Source: Pseudomonadota bacterium
Lineage (GTDB): Bacteria > Myxococcota_A > Polyangia > Polyangiales > Polyangiaceae
DNA: 64,000 nt
Reading direction: 5' to 3'
NCBI GenBank assembly: GCA_023423895.1
Contig: JAFAER010000053.1
Span: 1 to 64,000 of the forward strand
In this document: piece by piece, positions 10,966 through 19,821 of the stretch
Numbering within the stretch: position 1 is the stretch's first letter
How the letters are laid out: every line of letters begins with the position of its first letter
Translations under genes and position numbers: made by a program
The notes under the pieces: generated by a model
Database searches by the model: none
Seen by the model: the letters and a program-made list of their open reading frames with translations, nothing else
What the model was told of the DNA's origin: nothing

Positions 10966-13815
10966 GTGAGCGCATCCACCAGCGGACCCGACGCAGCCGA
11001 AGCGCCGCGCTTCGTCGTCGGCATCGATCTCGGCACCACGCACACGGTCGTCGCGTACGCGCCGTTCGACGCGCGGCGCACGCGGACGGCGCCCGAGCCG
11101 ACTGTCTTCCCGATCCCGCAGCTCACGACGACGCGCGAGAGCGAGGCGCTCCTCCTCTTGCCGTCGTGCCTCTACGCGCCAATCGAAGGTGAGATCGAAG
11201 GCAACCCGACGTGGGTCACCGGCGAGGTCGCGCGCCGGCGCGGCGCAGAGGTCACCGGTCGCTTCGTCGCATCGGCCAAGAGCTGGCTCTCCCATGCGGC
11301 CGTCGATCGGACCGCCGCGATCCTTCCGTGGGGCGTGCCCGACGAGCCAGCCGAGGGCGAGTCGAAGGTTCCGAAGCTCTCGCCGGTCGAGGCGAGCACG
11401 CGTCTCCTCGCGCACATCGCTCGCGAGTGGGACGCGGCACATCCCGACGCGCCGCTCGCGAAGCAGGACGTGGTGCTCACGCTTCCCGCGTCCTTCGACG
11501 ACGTCGCGCGCGAGCTCACCATTCGCGCCGCGCAGGCGGCCGGTCTCGCGCCCACGCTGCTCGAGGAGCCGACGGCGGCGTTCTACGACGCCATGCGCGA
11601 CGTCGACGCGATCCGCGAGCACGTCGTCCCGCGCTCACCGGAGGACGAGAAGACGGTCCTCGTTTGCGACGTCGGTGGCGGCACGACGGACCTGTCGCTG
11701 ATGGCGATCGCGTACGCGCCGAAGGACAAGGGCGGCTTCACCGTGCGCCGCGTCGCGGTCGGCAGGCACATCCTGCTCGGCGGCGACAACATGGACCTCG
11801 CGCTCGCGCACCTCGCCGAGAGCCGGATCGTCGGAGGCGGCGCGCGGCTCGAGGCAGGCGAGCTCGCGCAGCTCGTGCTCTCGTGCCGCGAGGCGAAGGA
11901 GCGCATCCTCTCTTCGCGCGCGAAGAACAAGGTGGACGAGGCCCGCGTGACGTTGCTCGGGCGCGGCAGCAAGCTCGTCGGCGGTGCGCGCGGGACGACG
12001 CTCACGCGCGAAGAGGTCGAGGACGTCGTCCTGAAGGGCTTCTTCCCCGCCGACGTGCAGGTCGAAGGTGCAAGGCCGCGCGGCGGCATCGTCGCCTTCG
12101 GGCTCCCGTACGAGCGCGATCCTGCCGTGACGCGCCACGTGCGGCAGTTCCTCGCCCGGCACGCGAGCGAGCTGTCGACGGGAGCGCCGGATGTCGTGTT
12201 GCTCAACGGCGGCGTCTTCAACGCTGCGCCCATCGTCAAGGCGCTCAAGAAGGCGCTCGAGACGTGGTCGGGCAAGGCGCCCAAGATGCTCCCGATCTCG
12301 GATCCCGATCTCGCCGTCGCCTGCGGAGCCGTCCGTTACGGCTTCGCGCGCAAAGGGCTGGGCGTCCGCGTCGAGAGCGGCGCAGCCCACGGGTATTACG
12401 TGCGCGTCGGCGATGCGTCCGCCGCCGCGAAGCGCGAAGAGAACCGTGCGGTATGCATCCTTCCGCGCGGCGCGAAGGAAGGCGTCCGCTTCGAGGCGGA
12501 GGGGCGCACGTTCGATCTCGTCGTCGGACGGAGCGTGCGCTTCGATCTGTACGCTTCCGACGTCGCACGCGACGCGGTCGGCGCGCTCGTCACGCTCGAC
12601 GACGACGCGTTCGAGCGGCTGCCGCCGGTCGTCACGCACCTGCCCGCGACGAGCAAGGAGCAGAGCGTACGCGTCCGCCTCGGCGGTGAGCTCCTCACGA
12701 CGGGGCAGCTCGAGCTCGCCTGCATGGAGATCGCGCAGGCCGGGCACGAGGGGCGCCGCTTCCGGTTGGAGTTCGCGCTGCGTGAAGGCGCACGTCCGGG
12801 GGCGCCGGCCGGACCGGCGTCGCTCGCCCCGCCGTCGCTCGCGCCGCCCGTCGTCACCCAGGTCCGTGCGCCCGTCGCGCCTTCTCGCCTCGGCGAGGCG
12901 GAGAAGATCATCGACAAGGTCTTCGGCAAGAAGGGCGATGCGACGCCGCGCGAGGTGAAGGACGTCCTCCGCGATCTCGAGAAGACGCTCGGCGATCGCC
13001 TCACGTGGACGATGGAGACGTGCCGGCTGCTCGTCGATCGTCTGCTCACGAACACCGGCGCGCGCCGCCGGAGCCCGAACCACGAACGCGCCTTCTGGCT
13101 GTTGCTCGGATTCTGCATGCGTCCCGGTTACGGCGATCCCGGCGATCCGAAGCGGATCGAGCGCATCTGGCCGCTCTTCGAAGGACGCCTCGGCTTCCCG
13201 AACGAGGCGCAAGGCTGGCAGCAGTTCTTCATCGCATGGCGGCGCATGGCTGGCGGTCTCACCGAGCCGATGCAGGAGGCCATCCGCGATGCGATGGACC
13301 CCATCGTCGCTCCGAAAGAAGCGGGACTGAAGCCTCCGAAGCGCGTCCCCGAAGACGGCGGAGAGGCGCTCGTGATGCTCGCCGCGATGGAGCGCGCATC
13401 GGCGGCGCGTCGCGCCAAGCTCGGCGAGTGGATCGTCGAGAAGACGTGGACCAACGACGACGCCCGCCTCTGGTCGGCCATCGGCCGCGTCGGTGCGCGC
13501 GTGCCGGTCTACGCGAGCGTGCATCACGTCGTGCCGCTCAAGTACGCCGAGACGTGGATCGAGCGCCTCTTGCGGCTCGATTGGAAGAACGTCGCGACCG
13601 CGCAGCACGCGGCCGTGCAGCTCGCGCGCGTGACGGGCGACCGAGCACGCGACGTCAGCGAGCGCCTCCGGAAAGAAATCGAGAAGCGGCTCGTCGCGAT
13701 GAACGCGAAGGAGTCGTGGATCCGTGCCGTCCGCGAGCTCGCCGAGGTCAACGAGGAAGAGCGCGTCGCGATCATGGGCGAAGGCCTACCCATCGGCCTC
13801 GTGCTGGCGAGCTGA
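10966..13815 (+). CDS. Hsp70-family protein with C-terminal DUF3731
   Basis: The GTG start at 10966 has a GGAGG sequence just upstream; the protein has 949 residues. The N-terminal 380 residues are an Hsp70 ATPase with FVVGIDLGTTHTVVAYA (phosphate 1) and VLVCDVGGGTTDLSL (phosphate 2, about 231). The middle part is a beta-rich region like that of its partner. From about residue 640 to the end there is an all-helical DUF3731 region (EKIIDKVFGKKGDATPREV, RAFWLLLGFCMRPGYGDPGD, LRLDWKNVATAQHAAVQLAR). DUF3731 is characteristic of the larger Hsp70 in DUF2760-Hsp70-Hsp70 loci. The two Hsp70s share the same ATPase layout and probably arose by duplication. Confidence 0.92.
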   Translation: MSASTSGPDAAEAPRFVVGIDLGTTHTVVAYAPFDARRTRTAPEPTVFPIPQLTTTRESEALLLLPSCLYAPIEGEIEGNPTWVTGEVARRRGAEVTGRFVASAKSWLSHAAVDRTAAILPWGVPDEPAEGESKVPKLSPVEASTRLLAHIAREWDAAHPDAPLAKQDVVLTLPASFDDVARELTIRAAQAAGLAPTLLEEPTAAFYDAMRDVDAIREHVVPRSPEDEKTVLVCDVGGGTTDLSLMAIAYAPKDKGGFTVRRVAVGRHILLGGDNMDLALAHLAESRIVGGGARLEAGELAQLVLSCREAKERILSSRAKNKVDEARVTLLGRGSKLVGGARGTTLTREEVEDVVLKGFFPADVQVEGARPRGGIVAFGLPYERDPAVTRHVRQFLARHASELSTGAPDVVLLNGGVFNAAPIVKALKKALETWSGKAPKMLPISDPDLAVACGAVRYGFARKGLGVRVESGAAHGYYVRVGDASAAAKREENRAVCILPRGAKEGVRFEAEGRTFDLVVGRSVRFDLYASDVARDAVGALVTLDDDAFERLPPVVTHLPATSKEQSVRVRLGGELLTTGQLELACMEIAQAGHEGRRFRLEFALREGARPGAPAGPASLAPPSLAPPVVTQVRAPVAPSRLGEAEKIIDKVFGKKGDATPREVKDVLRDLEKTLGDRLTWTMETCRLLVDRLLTNTGARRRSPNHERAFWLLLGFCMRPGYGDPGDPKRIERIWPLFEGRLGFPNEAQGWQQFFIAWRRMAGGLTEPMQEAIRDAMDPIVAPKEAGLKPPKRVPEDGGEALVMLAAMERASAARRAKLGEWIVEKTWTNDDARLWSAIGRVGARVPVYASVHHVVPLKYAETWIERLLRLDWKNVATAQHAAVQLARVTGDRARDVSERLRKEIEKRLVAMNAKESWIRAVRELAEVNEEERVAIMGEGLPIGLVLAS

Positions 13816-13829
13816 CGGCCGGCGTCAGC

Positions 13830-14369
13830 TCAGTAGCTGTCGCTCATCCCGTCGACGGAGGCGTCGGGCTCGGCGGCTCCGTCGCTCTCCGGCGAGCCGC
13901 TGTCCGGGATCAGCGGAGGAAACGGCGGCACCTTCACCATGAGCCGAAGGTAGTAGTCGGAGCAGGTGTCGTTCCTCACGTGGACGCGGTTCGGTCGCAC
14001 GCCGCTGAACAGCGCGATGTTTCCACCGCCCTGCGTGTAGTCGCCCGTCTTGTTCGGCTCTTCGTGAGCGCTCAAGTACGCCGTCGTTTCGTAAGGAACG
14101 CGTCCCCCGAGCGCCGGGATCTCGAAGAAGTAGACGTGTTGCCGCGGAAACCAGAGCCACTTCTCGTCCTGGCCCGACGATTCCCAGACGTCCTCCGTCA
14201 CCATGCGGCCGTTGGTGATCTCCGTCCCGAAGCTCTCGGCGCTCCCCTCGCAATTGCGTCCGTAACAGCCTGGACTGAGCAGAACGGCGACGCTGATGAC
14301 GAGCCACAGCGCGATGCATGTCAGAAGTCGCAGGCGCGACGGGGGAAGTCTCTCGGCATCCAAGGTCAT
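13830..14369 (-). CDS. Predicted lipoprotein of unknown function
   Basis: The ATG at 14369 gives 179 residues and has GGAG nine bases upstream; an upstream ATG at 14450 would add 27 residues before the signal sequence. A basic start and hydrophobic helix lead to a lipobox-like LSPGC with Cys35. The mature part has no recognised domain. It contains the stretch KWLWFPRQHVYFFEIPALGG and an acidic Ser/Asp/Pro-rich tail. It is convergent with the Hsp70 gene (14 bp between stops) and divergent from the MFS gene. It looks like an accessory envelope protein. Confidence 0.62.
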   Translation of the reverse strand: MTLDAERLPPSRLRLLTCIALWLVISVAVLLSPGCYGRNCEGSAESFGTEITNGRMVTEDVWESSGQDEKWLWFPRQHVYFFEIPALGGRVPYETTAYLSAHEEPNKTGDYTQGGGNIALFSGVRPNRVHVRNDTCSDYYLRLMVKVPPFPPLIPDSGSPESDGAAEPDASVDGMSDSY

Positions 14370-14476
14370 CGTGAACATCTCCAAGCGAGGAGCCGCGCGA
14401 ACGTGGGCGGAGATCGCCATCGCGAAACATCCCGGATGGATGAGCCGCATGGCCGTACGCGGGCAAAGCGATGTGC

Positions 14477-14543
14477 TCGAGCTTAGCTCGACTTGCGTTC
14501 GAGGCTCGATGCCCGAACGCAGCCGGGACGGGCACCTCGTGCC
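14477..14543. promoter_or_regulatory. Three inverted repeats upstream of the MFS gene (operator candidates)
   Basis: Three perfect inverted repeats lie close together: TCGAGC-TTA-GCTCGA (14477-14491), TGCGTTCG with CGAACGCA across a 12-nt spacer (14494-14521) and GGCAC-CTC-GTGCC (14531-14543). They fall in the divergent region between the lipoprotein and the MFS transporter, where a repressor would bind. No regulator gene is adjacent. Confidence 0.45.
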
Positions 14544-14579
14544 TGACTACGGCGAGCGTCTCGACTATGGATCGGCCCG

Positions 14580-15764
14580 TTGAACGCGCACACACCTTCC
14601 GCGCCGCCTGTTCCGCGCGCCCTGTTCACGCTCCTCGCGGTGGCCGCCGGCATCGCGGCCGCGAACCTCTATTATGCGCAGCCGCTCGCCGCGGCGATCT
14701 CCGACGATCTGCACGCCAGCGTCGCCGAGGTCGGCACGGCGATGACGGTCACGCAGGTCGGGTACGCGCTCGGGATGATCCTGCTCGTCCCGCTCGGCGA
14801 CGGACGCGAGCGGCGATCCGTCATCGTCGTCACGGCGGCTTCGGCCGTGGTGGCGCTTCTCCTCGTCGCGGGCTCCGGCTCGATCGCGACGCTCACCGCG
14901 GCGAGCTTCCTCGTCGGCGTTGCTTCCTCGGTCGTGCAGATGCTCATCCCGTACGGCGTCGACCTCGGTCGTCCGGAGGACCGCGGGCGGATCGTCGGCA
15001 GCATCATGGCGGGCCTGCTCACGGGGATCTTGCTCTCCCGCACGGCGAGCGGAGCCATCGGCGCGGCGCTCGGCTGGCGCGCCGTGTACGTCATCGCCGC
15101 CGGCGCGATGGCGGCGCTCACGGTCGTCCTTCGCTTGTCGATGCCGCGGCGCGAGCCCGCCGAACGCCTGCGATGGGCGACGATCTTGCGCTCGCTCGGC
15201 CGCGTGCTCGTCTCCGAGCCTACGCTCCAGCGCCGCGCGATCGTCGGTGCGCTCGGGATGGGGAGCTTCAGCATCTTCTGGTCGATGCTCTCCTTCCACC
15301 TCTCCGATCTCGGGCACGGAAGCGCGACGGCGGGGCTGTTCGGCGCGATCGGGGTCGTCGGGATCTTCGTCGCGCCGCTCGCGGGGAGGCTCGCGACCGG
15401 CCCGAACCCGTCGCGCCTCAACGTCCTCGGCCTCGCTGTCGCCGGTCTCTCGTTCCTCCTCTTTTTCCTCGGCGCTCGGTCGCTGATCGCGATCGGCATC
15501 GGCGTCGTCCTGCTCGACGCGGGCGTGCAGGCGAGCCATCTCACGAACCAGACCGTGATCTTCGGCATGCGGCCCGAGCTACGGAGCCGCCTGAACGCGC
15601 TCTACATGGTGTCGTACTTCGCCGGTGGCGCGCTCGGGACCTTCGCGGCTTCGATCGCTTGGGCGCAGGGCAAGTGGCCGGCCGTTTGCGCGACCGGCGC
15701 GGCGTTCGCGATTGCGGGGATGTTGCCGCTGCTCCGCGAGCGCTCTCGGTCGAGCACGCGCTAA
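14580..15764 (+). CDS. MFS transporter (drug/metabolite exporter type)
   Basis: The TTG start at 14580 is the only one that keeps the full first membrane helix; the protein has 394 residues with about 12 hydrophobic segments. ALFTLLAVAAGIAAANLYYA, opening helix 1, is typical of the AraJ/YnfM-like proton-driven exporter group. The motif-A-like loop after helix 2 is degenerate (LVPLGDGRERRS). Substrate unknown; efflux of a toxic or metabolic compound across the inner membrane is most likely. It ends convergently with the ATP-binding gene, overlapping it by 4 bp. The inverted repeats upstream suggest local control. Confidence 0.88.
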   Translation: MNAHTPSAPPVPRALFTLLAVAAGIAAANLYYAQPLAAAISDDLHASVAEVGTAMTVTQVGYALGMILLVPLGDGRERRSVIVVTAASAVVALLLVAGSGSIATLTAASFLVGVASSVVQMLIPYGVDLGRPEDRGRIVGSIMAGLLTGILLSRTASGAIGAALGWRAVYVIAAGAMAALTVVLRLSMPRREPAERLRWATILRSLGRVLVSEPTLQRRAIVGALGMGSFSIFWSMLSFHLSDLGHGSATAGLFGAIGVVGIFVAPLAGRLATGPNPSRLNVLGLAVAGLSFLLFFLGARSLIAIGIGVVLLDAGVQASHLTNQTVIFGMRPELRSRLNALYMVSYFAGGALGTFAASIAWAQGKWPAVCATGAAFAIAGMLPLLRERSRSSTR

Positions 15765-16456
15765 CGGAAGGGCGCGTCGCTCATGTCCGTCGTCCGCGAG
15801 ACGCGGCCCTTCTCCAGGAAGACGACGCGTTCGCCCAGGACCTCGGCGTCTTCCGGCTGGTGCGTGACGAGGATCGTCGGCACGCGCTCCTTCGTCAGGA
15901 GCTCGCCGACCTCGCGCAGCAGCTCGATCTTCACGCCCGCGTCGAGCGCGCTGAACGGCTCGTCGAGGAGCACGGCGCGCGGCTGCATCGCGAACACGCG
16001 CGCGAGCGCGACGCGCTGGGCCTCGCCGCCGGAGAACGTGCGTGGCTTGCGGTCGACGAGCTTCGGCACGTGCATCCTGCCGAGCATCTCGAGCGCGCGC
16101 TGGCGTCGCTCTTCGCGTGGCACCTCGCGCGGGATCCCGTACGCGACGTTCTCGACCGCGGTCATGTGCGGGAAGAGCGCGAGCGATTGGAAGACGTAGC
16201 CCACGCGGCGCTCGTGGATCGCGAGCTCCTGGTTCGCCTCGGAGTCGAACCAGACGTCGTCGCCGAGGGTGATGCGCCCGCGATGCGGCCGGACGAGCCC
16301 GGCGACGCACGCGAGCGTACGGCTCTTGCCGGCGCCGGAAGGGCCGAAGAGGACCGTCACGCCGGACGGAACCTCGAACGCGACGTCGAGCTTCAGTCCG
16401 CGCGCGTCGTCGATCGGATCGATCGCGACCCGCACCGAGAGCGAAGGTCCGCTCAC
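15761..16456 (-). CDS. modC: ABC transporter ATP-binding protein, molybdate type (ModC-like)
   Basis: The protein has 231 residues with all ABC ATPase motifs: Walker A GPSGAGKS (38-45), Q-loop Gln90, signature SGGEAQ (142-147), Walker B AVLLDEPF (161-168) and switch His199. It is most like ModC and related molybdate/sulfate ATPases. It stops right after the nucleotide-binding domain, whereas typical ModC has about 120 further residues of TOBE/MOP domain that sense oxyanion. It overlaps modB by ATGA, so the two are translationally coupled and form the membrane transporter. Confidence 0.85.
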   Translation of the reverse strand: MSGPSLSVRVAIDPIDDARGLKLDVAFEVPSGVTVLFGPSGAGKSRTLACVAGLVRPHRGRITLGDDVWFDSEANQELAIHERRVGYVFQSLALFPHMTAVENVAYGIPREVPREERRQRALEMLGRMHVPKLVDRKPRTFSGGEAQRVALARVFAMQPRAVLLDEPFSALDAGVKIELLREVGELLTKERVPTILVTHQPEDAEVLGERVVFLEKGRVSRTTDMSDAPFR

Positions 16457-17115
16457 GGGCTTCGCTCCCGCGCGGTCAGTTTTCCGACCACGTAGAGGAG
16501 GACGATCACGACGCCGGTGAGGACCGCGATCATGACGCCGGCCTCGCGCTCGCGGTGAGCCTGGATCGCGTCGTAGATCGCCAGCGCCGCGGTCTGGGTC
16601 TCGCCCGGGATGTCGCCGGCGACCATCAGCGTGACGCCGAAGTCCCCGAGCGAGCGCGCAAACGCGAGCATGAGCGCGGCCGCGATGCCCCGGTAGGCGA
16701 GCGGAAGCTGGATGCTGAACAGCGCGCGGAGACGCGTCGCGCCCAGCGTTCGCGCAGCAAGCACGAGCGTCGGGTCGATCTCCTCGAGCGCCGTGCGGAC
16801 GCTCTTCACGACGAGGGGCAACCCGCCGATGACCGCCGCGACCACCGCGCCGACCTTGGTGAAGACGATCGACGTGCCCGTGAGCGACTCGAAGGCATGG
16901 CCGAGCATGCTCCTCCGGCCGAGCAGGACGAGCACGTAGTAGCCGAGGACCGTGGGCGGCATGACGATCGGCGCCGTGAAGATCACGTCGACGAGGTCGC
17001 GCCCCGGAAACCGGAAGTTCGCGAGGATCGCCGCGACCGCGACGCCGATGACGGCCGCGATGACCGTTGCGACGGCCGCGATCTCGAACGAAAGGAGGAG
17101 GGGTCCGAGCTCCAT
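16453..17115 (-). CDS. modB: Molybdate-type ABC transporter permease (ModB-like)
   Basis: The start is placed at the ATG at 17115 (MELGPLLLSFEIAAVAT), giving 221 residues, the usual ModB size; the frame is open up to 17247 but that extension has no family match. There are five to six membrane helices. The sequence APIVMPPTVLGYYVLVLLGR and the EAA-type loop at the ATPase interface (LAARTLGATRLRALFSIQLP) are typical of ModB. It forms the inner-membrane channel with the ModC-like ATPase. No periplasmic binding protein gene (modA) is adjacent. Confidence 0.88.
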   Translation of the reverse strand: MELGPLLLSFEIAAVATVIAAVIGVAVAAILANFRFPGRDLVDVIFTAPIVMPPTVLGYYVLVLLGRRSMLGHAFESLTGTSIVFTKVGAVVAAVIGGLPLVVKSVRTALEEIDPTLVLAARTLGATRLRALFSIQLPLAYRGIAAALMLAFARSLGDFGVTLMVAGDIPGETQTAALAIYDAIQAHREREAGVMIAVLTGVVIVLLYVVGKLTARERSP

Positions 17116-17147
17116 GCTCGCGCGGCTCGATTCTACGTGGAGGGCGT

Positions 17148-17160
17148 GGTCCCAGGGACC
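17148..17160. promoter_or_regulatory. Perfect 6-bp inverted repeat upstream of modB
   Basis: GGTCCC-A-GGGACC is a perfect palindrome with a single central base, 32 bp upstream of the modB start, where an operator or promoter element would be expected. It does not match a ModE box that I recognise. Confidence 0.35.
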
Positions 17161-17256
17161 GAGACTGCGGCTGAGCGAGGAAAGCGAGCTGGCGACGACC
17201 AGCATCGACGTATTTACCTCATCCGCGCCGGGCTCGCCCATTCGCATGCGGTGCAG

Positions 17257-17270
17257 ACGCGACGTCGCGT
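17257..17270. promoter_or_regulatory. 14-bp perfect palindrome upstream of module A
   Basis: ACGCGACGTCGCGT reads the same on both strands and lies 44 bp upstream of the first gene of module A (17315), in the 200-bp divergent region facing modB. Position and symmetry fit a dimeric regulator site; the regulator is unknown. Confidence 0.4.
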
Positions 17271-17314
17271 TCAGCCACCATCGGATGCCTTGAATCGCCT
17301 ACGCTTAAAGGGGC

Positions 17315-18346
17315 ATGCGAAGGGCCGTCTTCCTTGCGGCTACGTTCGTGCTCGGCGCTGCTGGGAGTGCGCGTGCAGAGTCGCGTTCGGTTCGCATCGC
17401 GTACGATGCGGCCCCGTCGTGCCCGGACGCGCGGCGGTTCGTCGAGCTCGCGCGCGACCGCGTCCGAGAATGGGCCACCGTCGACGAGCGGGGCGAGCTC
17501 GTCGCGCGTGCGCGCACGGAGAAGGTCGACGGCGTCTTCGTCGGCCGGCTGTCACTCGAGGACGCGTCGGGCACGTCGCTCGGCGTACGGACGATTCAGG
17601 ACGCCGACTGCGAAGAGGTGGTCCTGGCGCTCGCGCTGTTTCTCGCCGTCGCGCTCGAGGCCGAGGCGGCCCATCCGCGCGCACCGGCGAGCACCGTCGC
17701 CGAGACCCCGCCAGCGGCAGGCGCGGTCGGGGCTCCGCCACCGGGCGACGCACAGCCGCGACCGCCGCCTCGATCACCACCGGCGCGCGCCCGCGATGCG
17801 AGCGCGATCCGCTGGGAGCTGACCGCGAGAGCACACGGCGTGACCGGCCGCATGCCCGGGATCGCCGCGGGCGGAGCGCTCGCGATCGAGCTCGGGCCGC
17901 GACGGGCAGCGGCGCTTCGACCCTTCGCAGGCGTCGGCTTCGACGTCGTCCCCTATTCGGAGCGCAGCGAAGGGCGCGGTCACGTCGAGCTCGGATGGGG
18001 AGTCGTCTTCGGGCGCGTCTGCGCGGGCGTCGATCTCGCGGGCCGATCGGCGAGCGGGGATCGCGGCTGGATCGAACCGTGGGCCTGCGCTCGCGCGGAG
18101 GCCGGAGGGCTCCGGGCGGCGTCGCGAGGCTACCTCGTCAATCGAACCGAATATCTCCCGTGGTATGCCGCGGGGGCGGAGGCCGGATTGGCCTTACGGC
18201 TGAGCCAGACCATCGGCGTGGGCGCGTTCCTCCACGCGTCGGCTCCCATTGTCCGTCATGAGCTCGTCCTCGGCGATTTGCGCGTCTTCCGAGCGCCCAT
18301 CGTCTCCGGCGAAGCCGGCCTCGAGCTGAAAGTTCGAATTTGGTGA
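17315..18346 (+). CDS. Module A YAP-C family exported protein
   Basis: The protein has 343 residues with a signal peptide ending ARA before ES. It shares an N-terminal domain of about 100 residues with proteins at 44734 and 57114: a YDAAP.SCPDA motif, a later VDGVFVGRLSL, and a Cys followed by EEVVLALALFLAVALE. A Pro/Ala-rich linker then leads to about 190 residues of alternating Gly/aromatic pattern ending in LELKVRIW, as in an outer-membrane beta-barrel. I do not recognise a named family. In all three copies the gene precedes an ECF sigma gene; here the sigma start region overlaps its stop. Envelope location is likely; a sensing or barrel role is inference. Confidence 0.7.
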   Translation: MRRAVFLAATFVLGAAGSARAESRSVRIAYDAAPSCPDARRFVELARDRVREWATVDERGELVARARTEKVDGVFVGRLSLEDASGTSLGVRTIQDADCEEVVLALALFLAVALEAEAAHPRAPASTVAETPPAAGAVGAPPPGDAQPRPPPRSPPARARDASAIRWELTARAHGVTGRMPGIAAGGALAIELGPRRAAALRPFAGVGFDVVPYSERSEGRGHVELGWGVVFGRVCAGVDLAGRSASGDRGWIEPWACARAEAGGLRAASRGYLVNRTEYLPWYAAGAEAGLALRLSQTIGVGAFLHASAPIVRHELVLGDLRVFRAPIVSGEAGLELKVRIW

Positions 18347-18402
18347 TCGAAGCCCGCACGGGCGGGAACCAGCTTACGGGGGAGACGAGTGCAGACCGCT
18401 CC

Positions 18403-18972
18403 ATGTCGGCGAATGTAAGCAGGGTGATTCCTCTCGCGAGCGTGACGGACGACGTCCACGCGCGTGAGGAGCGATTGCGACGTGCCGTCGACGAGCACTA
18501 CCTGTTCGTCTGGCGATCGCTCCGGCGGCTCGGTGTCCCCGAAGAGGAGGCGGACGACGTCGCCCAGGAGGTCTTCCTCGTCTTCTCGCGGAAGCTCGAG
18601 ACCGTCGAGCCCCATACCGAACGCGGGTTCTTGTTCCGGACCGCCACGTTCACGGCGATGCATGCACAACGCAAGTTTCGCCGACAGCGCCTGCTCGAAG
18701 AGAGCGCGGCGGTGCTCGAAGGTGGCGGCGAACATCCGAGCGCCGAGGACGACGCGGAGCGGCAGGAGACCCTGGCGCTGCTCGATACGCTCCTCGCCCA
18801 GCTCTCCGAGGAGCTTCGCACGGCCGTCATCCTCTGCGACCTCGAAGAAATGACGATGACCGAGGCGGCCGAGATCCTGTCCGTACCCGCAGGCACCGTC
18901 GCTTCGCGCCTCCGACGTGGGCGCGCGGAGCTTGCGGCCCGCATGACCCGAGTCACGAGGAGCGTGCGATGA
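18403..18972 (+). CDS. ECF-type RNA polymerase sigma factor (module A)
   Basis: This protein of 189 residues has the two ECF domains. Region 2 reads HYLFVWRSLRRLGVPEEEAD then DVAQEVFLVFSRKL; region 4 contains LRTAVILCDLEEMTMTEAAE and the recognition helix PAGTVASRLRRGRAELAARM. Regions 1.1 and 3 of housekeeping sigma factors are absent. ECF factors redirect RNA polymerase to a small set of promoters, usually including their own operon. The frame is open up to a GTG at 18343 that overlaps the previous stop, so the start could be earlier; 18403 matches the domain start better. Its stop overlaps the next ATG (ATGA). Confidence 0.93.
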   Translation: MSANVSRVIPLASVTDDVHAREERLRRAVDEHYLFVWRSLRRLGVPEEEADDVAQEVFLVFSRKLETVEPHTERGFLFRTATFTAMHAQRKFRRQRLLEESAAVLEGGGEHPSAEDDAERQETLALLDTLLAQLSEELRTAVILCDLEEMTMTEAAEILSVPAGTVASRLRRGRAELAARMTRVTRSVR

Positions 18973-19802
18973 GCGAGCTCGATCCTGTCCTTCAGCGCGC
19001 ATACTCCACCGCCCGTGCGGATCGTCCCCGCTCCGGGAAAGGGAAGGCGCAGACGTTGGCGGCGCTCGGCCTCTCGGCCACGAGCGCTCACGCAGCGCCG
19101 CGCGCTTCGGCAGCGCTGGCGAGTCGCTTTGCGAGCTGGCCGTGGTGGGCGCTCGGCGTCGGGCTGCTCGCAGTGAGCGGCGCTGCGTTTCGAACGAGCG
19201 ACGAGCCGGCAGCGGTGCCTGCAGTCGTCAGCGCTGGTGCGGTCGCGACCGCCGAGGTGCCTGCTGCGACGCTCGCCGTCGCTCAGCTCCCGAACGCGGC
19301 CGAGCCGGCGGTGGTGAGCGGCGACGTGAACGTGGCCGCACCGCAGGCGGTGGTCGGCGACGCGAACGTGGTCGCGCCCATGAAGGCCGCGCCGCCCGCG
19401 ATCCGTCGCACGGCGCGACCGGACCAGATGCGCTCGCCCGCGCTTGCGGCGGAGGCTCCGTCTCCGCCACATGGCAGCGAGTCGCTGCGCGACGAGATCG
19501 AGACCATCGAGCGCGCATCGCGAGCGCTCTCGCAGCGCCGCTGCGGGCTCGCTCGAGAGCATCTCGCGGCTTATGAGGCGAGGTTCCCGAACGGGAGGCT
19601 CCGGCGCGAGGCAGAGGTCGTCGCGATCGAGATCGCCGGCCGCTCGGGGCAGAGCGAGCGTGCGCGGACCGCGGCGCGCCGCTTCGTCGCGCAGTTTCCG
19701 GACACACCGTACGCGCTGCGTCTCGCGCCGTGGCTGCGCGACGACGCGACGGACGCAGCAGGGCAGGGCGGCGTCGTCACGTGCACCGACGCGGCGGAGT
19801 GA
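18969..19802 (+). CDS. One-TM protein with C-terminal TPR-like domain, partner of the ECF sigma (module A)
   Basis: The protein has 277 residues. About 55 cytoplasmic-type residues precede a membrane helix (WPWWALGVGLLAVSGAAF). A long Ala/Val/Pro linker follows, then a helical domain (about 180-265) with LAAYEARFPNGRLRREAEVV and FVAQFPDTPYALRLAPWL, similar to BamD/YbgF-like TPR units. The proteins at 43222 and 58940 have the same layout and C-terminal pattern, also right after an ECF sigma gene. Position and topology suggest an anti-sigma factor or sensor. The HxxxCxxC zinc motif of classic anti-sigma factors is absent, so that role is inference. ATGA overlap with the sigma gene. Confidence 0.75.
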   Translation: MSELDPVLQRAYSTARADRPRSGKGKAQTLAALGLSATSAHAAPRASAALASRFASWPWWALGVGLLAVSGAAFRTSDEPAAVPAVVSAGAVATAEVPAATLAVAQLPNAAEPAVVSGDVNVAAPQAVVGDANVVAPMKAAPPAIRRTARPDQMRSPALAAEAPSPPHGSESLRDEIETIERASRALSQRRCGLAREHLAAYEARFPNGRLRREAEVVAIEIAGRSGQSERARTAARRFVAQFPDTPYALRLAPWLRDDATDAAGQGGVVTCTDAAE

Positions 19803-19821
19803 CGAGCGTCGGAGCTCGGAC

